DNA of 64,000 nt. Source: Oceanobacillus rekensis. Lineage in GTDB: Bacteria > Bacillota > Bacilli > Bacillales > Amphibacillaceae. Positions 57,523 to 64,000 of this stretch are shown in pieces (position 1 is the stretch's first letter; each line of letters opens with the position of its first letter). The notes beneath the pieces were generated by a model that was not told the DNA's origin, did no database searches, and worked only from the letters and a program-made list of their open reading frames with translations. The translations under genes were made by a program, and so were the position numbers. The DNA is taken from the NCBI RefSeq assembly GCF_002153375.1, contig NZ_MTBQ01000007.1:140043-204042 (forward strand). The letters run 5' to 3'.

Positions 57523-57561
57523 CTTTATCAGTCCTTTTTTCAGATTTTCAATGCCTGATCT

Positions 57562-58473
57562 TTAGAGCCGGGTAACTTCTACTTTCGGAAGTAAGGATAA
57601 GACTGCATCTTTCTTCGCTAAATCATTTGAAAAAGCTGTTGCACTACCTGATGCTATTCCCATTTTGAATGACTTGACCGGATCACGACTCTGTAAATAT
57701 TCACCGGTGAATCCTGCAATCATGGAATCCCCGGCACCGACAGAGTTTTTTAGAACTCCCCTTGGACTTAAACCTTTAAAAATGCTGTTATTTGTGATTA
57801 GTAATGCACCATCACCACCAAGGGAAACGATGACATGCTCAGCACCTGCCTCGAGTAGTTTTTTACCATAATGTACAATTTCCTCTTGACTGTTAAGCTT
57901 GACATCGAATAATTGTTCTAACTCATGTTGGTTTGGTTTCACCAGTAGTGGTTCGTATGGCAAGGCGTTTTTCAATGCATCACCAGTTGTGTCGATGACA
58001 AATGCTGTGTTATTCTTGGAAATTTTATCAATCATTTCATTGTAGTAATTGGCTGGTAGAGACGGTGGTTTACTACCGGAAAAAATTACCGTATCTTTAC
58101 TTGTCATATTTTCTAGTTGATTCAATAGTTGGTCTGCTTCAAAGCTTGTAATTACTGGTCCAGGACTGTTAATTTCTGTTTCTTTACCCGATTTAAGCTT
58201 GATATTGATTCTCGTTTCTCCCTCTATTGAAACAAAGTCTGTTTCAACCTGATCCTTCTCCAACCAATTCGAAATAAAATCGCCTGTGAATCCGCCTAAA
58301 AATCCAAGAGCGGTTGTATCCATATTCAGTTCCTTTAATATGCGGGAAACATTAATCCCTTTTCCACCTGGTAGCTTTAACTCATTCTCCATATAATTTA
58401 ATTCGCCAATAGCAAACTTCTTTACCGGCACTACATAATCGATGGAAGGGTTAAGTGTTATAGTATAAATCAT
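57562..58473 (-). CDS. fruK: 1-Phosphofructokinase
   Basis: 303-residue PfkB-family kinase converting fructose-1-phosphate to fructose-1,6-bisphosphate. Start MIYTITLNPSIDYVV at 58473 (GGAGG upstream) overlaps the fruR stop by 4 nt. Signatures: LPGGKGINVSRIL (about 36-48), VKPNQHELEQLF and SVGAGDSMIAGF with the catalytic Asp near residue 250. Confidence 0.96.
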   Translation of the reverse strand: MIYTITLNPSIDYVVPVKKFAIGELNYMENELKLPGGKGINVSRILKELNMDTTALGFLGGFTGDFISNWLEKDQVETDFVSIEGETRINIKLKSGKETEINSPGPVITSFEADQLLNQLENMTSKDTVIFSGSKPPSLPANYYNEMIDKISKNNTAFVIDTTGDALKNALPYEPLLVKPNQHELEQLFDVKLNSQEEIVHYGKKLLEAGAEHVIVSLGGDGALLITNNSIFKGLSPRGVLKNSVGAGDSMIAGFTGEYLQSRDPVKSFKMGIASGSATAFSNDLAKKDAVLSLLPKVEVTRL

Positions 58474-59219
58474 TGTCTGGCCTCCAATATTGTTGTTTTT
58501 TCTTTGTATGATTTTAGATTTTGCACATTGCAATCGGTTATAATGGAAACTTCCTCAAGGTTACATACTTTTGCAAAACTAACCTTATCCCATTTCGTTT
58601 CATCTGCCAGTAAATAGGTTATAGCAGATTGCTGATGGGCTAATTTTTTCAGTGCTGCTTCCTCAGGGTCCGGGGTTGTACATCCGTATGCAACGTCAAT
58701 TCCATTGATTCCCAAGAAGCTTTTTGTGAACCGGAAATTTCTTAATTCACTCAAGCTGGCTGCGCCGATGATTGCTTTTGTTGAATTCTTTACCTTTCCA
58801 CCGATTTGAATTGTATTAATATCTTTATCCGCAAGTAGGGAGGCGTGTTGAATTCCGTTTGTTACTACCGTAATGTTTTCAATATTTATATATTCAATCA
58901 TCGCAAGGGTTGTTGTTCCTGCGTCCATATAAATGACATCATTGTTTTTAATGAGAGATGCGGCAAATCTGCCAATTTTATTCTTTTGGTGAACGTTTTT
59001 AATTGTTTTAGCGTTATAAGAAAGTTCCTCGTCCAATCGATAGTTACGCTTAGCTCCACCGTGTATACGTATAAGAGCTCCTTTGCTTTCTAGTTGGGCT
59101 AAATCTCTTCGAATCGTTGACTCTGAACAGTTAAGATCAGCCATGAGTGTAAGAGATTTTACGATACCACTTTCATTTAACTTACTCATAATAAACGAGT
59201 GCCGTTCTTCAGTTAACAT
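58470..59219 (-). CDS. fruR: DeoR-family fructose operon regulator FruR
   Basis: 249 residues. N-terminal DeoR helix-turn-helix (ESGIVKSLTLMADLNCSESTIRRDLAQLESKGALIRIHGGA) and a C-terminal sugar-phosphate-binding domain (DVIYMDAGTTTLAMIEYI near 95). First gene of the fru operon, so autoregulated. Fructose-1-phosphate is the known effector of family relatives. ATG at 59219 preceded by GGAGGG. Candidate operators and a cre-like site lie just upstream. Confidence 0.93.
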   Translation of the reverse strand: MLTEERHSFIMSKLNESGIVKSLTLMADLNCSESTIRRDLAQLESKGALIRIHGGAKRNYRLDEELSYNAKTIKNVHQKNKIGRFAASLIKNNDVIYMDAGTTTLAMIEYINIENITVVTNGIQHASLLADKDINTIQIGGKVKNSTKAIIGAASLSELRNFRFTKSFLGINGIDVAYGCTTPDPEEAALKKLAHQQSAITYLLADETKWDKVSFAKVCNLEEVSIITDCNVQNLKSYKEKTTILEARQ

Positions 59220-59236
59220 GAAATCCCTCCTATATC

Positions 59237-59289
59237 AGTATAATAACATCAAAAACAATCATAAACAATCAAATAAGAAAGCGATTTTA
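59237..59289 (-). promoter_or_regulatory. Control region of the fru operon
   Basis: On the + strand AAACAATCA occurs at 59253-59261 and 59263-59271, a 10-bp-phased direct repeat typical of DeoR-type operators. Next to it AGAAAGCGATTTTA (59276-59289) matches the CcpA cre consensus at 12 of 14 positions. A minus-strand -10 (TATACT) reads at 59237-59242. Induction by fructose and carbon repression are inferred. Confidence 0.55.
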
Positions 59290-59633
59290 CAGTATACGTT
59301 ATTATGTTTATTGCAAAGTAGTAAATATACCTTTGATGGTAAAATTCCCTGCAAAAATAGTGATGTAAACGCCCTAATATATCAGAAAAAATCAACAATT
59401 GACGCTAATAAGGAAAAGAGTTAACATAATAACTATTTCATATTAGAGACGACCAAAGTGCTAGTAAACAAGCATTCATTTATTATTAGCTTGATATGAT
59501 ACTGAATTTTACAGAAACGGAGCTGTTGAAGTCTACTTTATTTTTCACAATAGACAAGCGCCTATCCAGGTCAAAATCCTTTTTGATACAATGAGAGACA
59601 AAAGATAAATTAGAAAAATATGGGGCAGCGAGA
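59290..59633. other. Non-coding stretch between fruR and the IIC gene
   Basis: AT-rich, no gene recognised. Divergent control regions only. A weak + strand promoter (TTGATA 59583-59588, TAAATT 59606-59611, 17-bp spacer) may serve the IIC gene. Confidence 0.35.
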
Positions 59634-60662
59634 ATGAAACAATCAACGAAAGATTACCTGGTAGACCGTACGTATAAGGCTTCGCAAGGATTAGCAAATG
59701 CGGTACTCGTAACATTAGGGATAGGCCTTTTAATAGGAACATTCGGTACTTTTACAGGATGGGAAGGATTTACAACAGTGGGAATGGCAGCACAATTAAT
59801 GCTTGCACCTGCGATTGGAGCTGGAATTGCTTATCAGCTTGGTGGAAATACGTTGGTTATATTCAGTGCTATGGCATCAAGTACAATTGGAGCGAATGCT
59901 CTTACGATGAATCCAGATGGTGCATGGGTACTTACTACTGGGCAGCCAATAAGTGCCGTTTTGGCAGCTGTTATTGCAACGTGGGTCGGTAAGCGTGTTG
60001 CTGGTAAAACAAAATTGGACATGTTGTCGATTCCTTTTTCAGCAATCTTTGTTGGGGGAGTTTCAGGAGTGTTCCTAGCTGCTATTACCACACCATTACT
60101 GAAAATATTAAGTGGGTATATCGCAGATTCTGTGGAAGGTTCTCCATTTATTGGTTCTATAGTTATTGCACTTGTTTGGAGTGTTTTCTTGATGTCACCA
60201 GCATCATCCGCAGCGATTGCGATTGCATTGCAGCTTGACCCAGTATCGGCTGCTGCTGCATTAATCGGTTGTACCGCACAATTTGCTGGCTGGACTGCAA
60301 TGTCATGGAGACAAAATGATATTGGTGCTAATATCGCCCAATCATTCCTGACACCTAAAGTCCAAGTTCCGAATCTAGTCAAAAATCCACGTCTTGTGGT
60401 AGGACCATTTCTATCATCGATTATTTGTGCACCAATTGCCATTTTGCTATTTGATTTCCAAGTACCATACGAATTAGCTAGACTTGGACTCAATTCCTTT
60501 ATTGCACCATTAAATATTCTTGCAATCCAGGGACCGAGTGTCATGTTAATGTATCTTGTAGTAGGTGTGATTGCACCGGCTATTATTTCATTAGTTGTTT
60601 ACCATGCATTGAAATTTAGAGGTTGGGCAAAAACAGGAGATTTACGTATGGAAATACAGTAA
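59634..60662 (+). CDS. PfoR-like PTS IIC-type membrane protein
   Basis: 342 residues, about 8-9 membrane helices, resembling the PTS_EIIC_2/PfoR family (GMAAQLMLAPAIGAGIAYQLGGNTL; FSAMASSTIGANALTM; SPASSAAIAIALQL). There are no IIA or IIB domains and none encoded alongside, so it is either a non-PTS transporter or a regulatory membrane protein like PfoR. Weak ribosome binding site (GGGGCAGCGAGA). Placed between the fru operon and the MoxR/vWA genes, but with its own unit. Confidence 0.78.
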   Translation: MKQSTKDYLVDRTYKASQGLANAVLVTLGIGLLIGTFGTFTGWEGFTTVGMAAQLMLAPAIGAGIAYQLGGNTLVIFSAMASSTIGANALTMNPDGAWVLTTGQPISAVLAAVIATWVGKRVAGKTKLDMLSIPFSAIFVGGVSGVFLAAITTPLLKILSGYIADSVEGSPFIGSIVIALVWSVFLMSPASSAAIAIALQLDPVSAAAALIGCTAQFAGWTAMSWRQNDIGANIAQSFLTPKVQVPNLVKNPRLVVGPFLSSIICAPIAILLFDFQVPYELARLGLNSFIAPLNILAIQGPSVMLMYLVVGVIAPAIISLVVYHALKFRGWAKTGDLRMEIQ

Positions 60663-60683
60663 TATAGAGTAATTCTAACTAGT

Positions 60684-60713
60684 AAAGAGCCTTCCATCGA
60701 GGAAGGCTCTTTT
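60684..60713. terminator. Terminator, probably bidirectional
   Basis: AAAGAGCCTTCC pairs perfectly with GGAAGGCTCTTT; it serves the IIC gene and, by its A-tract, the vWA gene. Confidence 0.88.
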
Positions 60714-60727
60714 GTATAGCTACTATT

Positions 60728-62641
60728 TCAAATAGATTTTAATAATAACTTTTTCAAAAGTGGTGTAAAATGATCCGGCAGTTCAGAAACACTCGGCACC
60801 ATAATGCGTTCTTTGCCATATATATTTCTCATAATATCATCTTCCCGTTCACCGATTTCCCCATCAGCAAGGAACATTCCGATAACATCAATCCCTTTTT
60901 TCCTGGCCTCAGAAACGGCCAAATGTGTATCAACGATACCGTTCTGGTCATAATTGGCCGCTGCAGGCTCCCCATCAGAAAATACTAAGAGGAACTTATT
61001 CTTTTCACGTCTTGATTCGATATCTTTTGTAATAACTCGTATACTAAATCCATCCCGATTATCTTCCTGGGCCTCTAGCTGCATTATTTTTGGACCATTA
61101 TTCTGATATAATGAATCAGTATAGGTATGGATGACATGAAAATAATTTGGCTGATAGCTTTCCTTCACTTCGTTAGCATCTTCCCAGAAACCGATGATGG
61201 AGTGTGGGATATTCAAAGTTTTAAGAACCTCATGAAATAATACGATGCCTCGTTTCGTTTCTTCCATTTTACCAGCCATCGAAGCAGAACAATCTATTAG
61301 CAATGTGAAGACTGCATCAAATTCTTTGGACTCCTGATCTTTTTTATAAAATACTCTTGGCGTTTCATCAATAACGACAGGTAATAATTTTTTGGATAGT
61401 CGTCCAACTAATAGATCCTTTCTCGGTGTATTTTTCTTATGTTCGATTGTCTTTTTAATTGTATTAGCAAGTTTTCGTTGATATGTTTCAATTGCTTTGG
61501 CATATTCCTGATATAATGCTACATCCTCCCTGGAAGGAGTGACTGTTTCTTTTATTAAGTTGGTGGCATCTTTGTTTTCTTCACCAAAAGCACTCTCATT
61601 TCCTTGCGCCTGTTTGGATTCTTCCTGTTTATCAAGTGCTTCCATTTTAGAATAGTCTCTTTCCTTACTTTCACCAGAAGCCCCTTGGATGGAAGCCATC
61701 GCTTGGTCGGCATCTTCTGTTTCACGGGCACCGCCACCCATCATATTTGTTTTGGTTCCTTGTTCTAATTCAAATTGCAGGAAGTTTTGCTTTCGGTCTT
61801 CATTTTTATTTTCACGATGCCAGGTAGAAAATGTCTCATCGAAATACTCGTTCTTTTCTTCATCAATGTCTTCTTGGTCATTATTGACTAATTCATCTGT
61901 TCTTGTAAGTTCATCAAATAGCGTGTTTTTCGTATAACTCTCTATATGACTGATTGGAAAAATAAAATATTGATTAATGGAGTCCTTATAATGCTCGTTT
62001 ACACGATAGATAATTTGTTCAGCAATTCTTATAATATCTTCTGTACTTTTGGCTTCAAAGGCGGAATAAATGTATGGCTTTAACTGATCAAGTTGATAAA
62101 CCTGATTTTCATTTGCCCTAGGAAAAGCGGGATCCGGATGATCGGATTGTATTAATAGATAAATAAGACAAAACAGCTCATCTGTCTGAAACCCTCTAGT
62201 AATCATTGCGGTCAATTGGTTCTCAAAATAATGCTTTAGATAACTCCTTCGAACGGCAAACCATTTTTTGGTCCCGGGACGCTCTTTTTTTACGATTTCT
62301 TCAAGGCGCAAATCTTCCAGAAGTGTCACTAATTGGGAAGAAAATTTAGGGATTTTGGTCTCATTCATGCTTTTCAAATATGTTTTCATTGCAGGTAAGC
62401 TAGAATAATGAAGGGTACCAATTGCACGCAAAAGAATATCTGTTTTCAGTCCGGACTCTTTCACATTGTCCTGTGATTTATCCCAGAAACGGCTCGCAGT
62501 AAGTTTAGAGTCAATCAAATCAATAAATGATCCGTAATTATGTTCAAAATTTAAATCCGGATTGCCGGACAAGACGGTCGTTAAGTCCTGTAATTGCATA
62601 AAAAGATCTGTATCGACTTTTGAATCATGGAAACGATACAT
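60728..62641 (-). CDS. vWA-domain protein (YojO/CobT-like)
   Basis: 637 residues. A C-terminal von Willebrand A domain has the MIDAS motif DCSASM (Asp450) and later VFSDGEP. The N-terminal two thirds is helical, followed by an acidic, Gln/Lys-rich segment (about 260-370) of low complexity. Such proteins act with a MoxR AAA ATPase as a metal-insertion or protein-remodelling pair; the ATPase gene is directly upstream. Same pair as yojN-yojO in B. subtilis. Client protein unknown. Confidence 0.88.
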   Translation of the reverse strand: MYRFHDSKVDTDLFMQLQDLTTVLSGNPDLNFEHNYGSFIDLIDSKLTASRFWDKSQDNVKESGLKTDILLRAIGTLHYSSLPAMKTYLKSMNETKIPKFSSQLVTLLEDLRLEEIVKKERPGTKKWFAVRRSYLKHYFENQLTAMITRGFQTDELFCLIYLLIQSDHPDPAFPRANENQVYQLDQLKPYIYSAFEAKSTEDIIRIAEQIIYRVNEHYKDSINQYFIFPISHIESYTKNTLFDELTRTDELVNNDQEDIDEEKNEYFDETFSTWHRENKNEDRKQNFLQFELEQGTKTNMMGGGARETEDADQAMASIQGASGESKERDYSKMEALDKQEESKQAQGNESAFGEENKDATNLIKETVTPSREDVALYQEYAKAIETYQRKLANTIKKTIEHKKNTPRKDLLVGRLSKKLLPVVIDETPRVFYKKDQESKEFDAVFTLLIDCSASMAGKMEETKRGIVLFHEVLKTLNIPHSIIGFWEDANEVKESYQPNYFHVIHTYTDSLYQNNGPKIMQLEAQEDNRDGFSIRVITKDIESRREKNKFLLVFSDGEPAAANYDQNGIVDTHLAVSEARKKGIDVIGMFLADGEIGEREDDIMRNIYGKERIMVPSVSELPDHFTPLLKKLLLKSI

Positions 62642-62657
62642 GAAATATTCTCCTATC

Positions 62658-62744
62658 TATTAGAAAACTTGGGTATAGCTATACCTTAAGTGAATGTCTT
62701 AGCCCACACTTATTCAGGAAAGAAAGTTATATACTTTCCTATCT
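62658..62744 (-). repeat. 87-bp dispersed repeat, copy 2
   Basis: Reverse complement aligns end to end with 1481-1567: AGATAGGAAAGTATA..AACTTTC, ATAAGTG, CTAAG, ATTC and CCAAGTTTTCTAATAG. It fills almost all of the gap between the MoxR and vWA genes and carries a GGTATAGCTATACC palindrome where copy 1 has an unrelated sequence. Confidence 0.65.
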
Positions 62745-63618
62745 AAAATAAAGTATCTGTCAGATTAATTACAAATTCACGCTCACGGTCTTCTTCCAGT
62801 TTATCAACAATGGAGCGGAGAATTGCGCGTTTCGGTGGAATAATACTGCTCAAATCACATGCATCCAGTAAAGCGCGAATCGATGCGGCATCTTCTGATA
62901 ATTTACCTTGATGAACAGCGGTAATCAGGTCTTTAGATAATTTAACAAATAAATCGATCGTCGTGTTGTCTGTTAGAGTTGTATTTGTTTGAATCAATTT
63001 TTTTAATTGTTCCCCTTCAATATAGGGAACTTCAATGACGATGAAACGGTTTTTTAATGCCTCATTAAGTGGTACGGTCCCAATATAACCTTCATTTATA
63101 GCAGCAATCACACCAAAGCCATCCTTAGCTGTGATGATTTCATTTGTAAATGGATTGGTGATCGTTCTACGGTAATCAAGGACGCCATTTATTAGTGGCA
63201 ATGTTTCTGGCTTAGCCATATTAATTTCATCAATATATAAAAATTCTCCATATTCCATAGCATTAATGACTGGTCCTGATACAAATTCAATTATTTGCTT
63301 CTTATCTTCATAGGCTAATGTTTTAAAGCCAAGCAAGCTTTCCGCATCAAGATCAACCGAACAGTTAACACTGAACATTGGTTGGTTAAACAAAGCTGAT
63401 AATGTTTCAGCAAATTTCGTCTTTCCCGCACCTGTTGGGCCTTTTAGCAGAATATTTTTCCCCATACTAAGAGCGGAAATCGCATCAATCAATAAATCCA
63501 TATCTGGTGGAACATAACCATCCTGTCTAATTAATTCTTGAAAATGATCATTATTTTTCATCTGGTTTGTATGTAATAGTTCCATTATATTTTCAGGTAA
63601 GTTGTAATTGGTATTCAT
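62743..63618 (-). CDS. MoxR-family AAA+ ATPase (YojN-like)
   Basis: 291 residues. Walker A GPTGAGKT (60-67), Walker B FLYIDEINM near 125-133, sensor-1 region AAINEGYIG and an arginine-finger region KNRFIVIEVP. MoxR ATPases work with vWA partners to activate or assemble enzymes. It precedes the vWA gene by 101 bp occupied by the dispersed repeat. AGGAGTTTTACT gives the ribosome binding site. Confidence 0.9.
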   Translation of the reverse strand: MNTNYNLPENIMELLHTNQMKNNDHFQELIRQDGYVPPDMDLLIDAISALSMGKNILLKGPTGAGKTKFAETLSALFNQPMFSVNCSVDLDAESLLGFKTLAYEDKKQIIEFVSGPVINAMEYGEFLYIDEINMAKPETLPLINGVLDYRRTITNPFTNEIITAKDGFGVIAAINEGYIGTVPLNEALKNRFIVIEVPYIEGEQLKKLIQTNTTLTDNTTIDLFVKLSKDLITAVHQGKLSEDAASIRALLDACDLSSIIPPKRAILRSIVDKLEEDREREFVINLTDTLF

Positions 63619-63779
63619 AGTAAAACTCCTTTCATAACTATTGTATCCTTGATGCCATGCAAAAACAAAAATTCAGGGACGGAGTAACAATTATCCAACT
63701 GTAGTAATCTATCCAGGAGTTTTAATTATCTAAATTTGATTATTTTACTAAAATACCAAATCATTTTATTAACTGGGTA

Positions 63780-64000
63780 ATGAACGACCGAACAAAGGAG
63801 AGGACTTATCATTCGGTCACTCATCAAGGGATGAACGACCGAACAAAGGAGAGGACCCATCATTCGGTCACTCATCAAGGGTATGAACGACCGAACAAAG
63901 GAGGGGACCCATCATTCGGTCACTCATCAAGGGTATGAACGACCGAACAAAGGAGAGGACCCATCATTCGGTCACTCATCAAGGGTATGAACGACCGAAC
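63780..64000. repeat. 52-bp tandem repeat array running off the window
   Basis: Units start with ATGAACGACCGAAC at 63780, 63831, 63883, 63935 and 63987 (periods 51, 52, 52, 52). Each holds the dyad GACCGAA..TTCGGTC around AGGAGAGGACCCATCA. Units differ by at most a few bases. The array continues past base 64000. There are no unique spacers between units. Confidence 0.9.

Noticed and set aside
59834..60544. 236-residue minus-strand ORF
   Set aside because: Antisense shadow of the IIC gene with unlikely composition and no ribosome binding site.
63780..64000. CRISPR array
   Set aside because: Units are contiguous 52-bp copies with no unique spacers and no cas genes nearby; it is a tandem satellite.

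Overview
The window is low-GC Firmicute DNA, most like a member of the family Bacillaceae of the Oceanobacillus/Virgibacillus kind. The evidence is strong AGGAGG-type ribosome binding sites, many TTG and GTG starts, intrinsic terminators after most operons, and a left third that follows the Bacillus subtilis order yerA-yerB-yerC-pcrB-pcrA-ligA-camS(yerH)-proline symporter-gatCAB-dgkB-rlmCD. The genus is an inference; no rRNA or tRNA gene lies in the window.

Layout. 1-18750 is a conserved housekeeping block: adenine-deaminase-like YerA (5' end outside the window), lipoprotein YerB, YerC, heptaprenylglyceryl phosphate synthase, PcrA helicase, NAD-dependent DNA ligase, CamS lipoprotein, PutP with a 34-residue membrane peptide encoded just before it, the GatCAB amidotransferase, diacylglycerol kinase, RlmCD and a Dus enzyme. 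18950-29350 is an accessory region of small regulator-plus-effector cassettes (ArsR + AHSA1 protein, Fra iron chaperone, FNR-like reductase, NadX, CatR-catDE, metallo-hydrolase + MarR) mixed with decayed genes: an internally deleted aadK, an internally deleted IclR regulator, a luciferase-like monooxygenase tail, and LysR and HD-domain fragments.

28516-33791 holds an RpiR regulator divergent from an ECF-type transporter operon (S component, double ATPase, T component) ending in a PHP-domain hydrolase; its substrate is unknown. 34054-40452 has a CDF metal exporter behind a Fur-box-like site, then a complete urease operon ureABCEFGD. 40700-48250 carries a duplicated-domain small protein, meso-diaminopimelate dehydrogenase, an RlmA-type 23S rRNA methyltransferase, and a Mef-like MFS exporter whose leader looks like an ermC-type translational attenuator. 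It ends with a LysR regulator divergent from a CofE-like ligase.

48250-50100 is mostly broken genes (Rpn nuclease, serine-recombinase N-domain, SDR). Then come a HIT protein, a YraQ/ArsP-type permease, mnmH and selD for tRNA selenation, a SLAP-domain protein, a DUF2187 protein, the fruR-fruK-fruA fructose operon, a PfoR-like IIC protein, and a MoxR AAA ATPase with its vWA partner. The window ends inside a 52-bp tandem repeat array.

The most notable signals are the predicted four-segment attenuator before the MFS exporter, several regulator operators built as tandem dyads around a promoter, an 87-bp repeat present at both ends of the window on opposite strands, two other terminal-repeat-bounded small elements, the uncharacterised ECF/PHP/RpiR cassette, and a urease whose usual flap cysteine is alanine. 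All homology calls are from reading the sequence; no database search was run.
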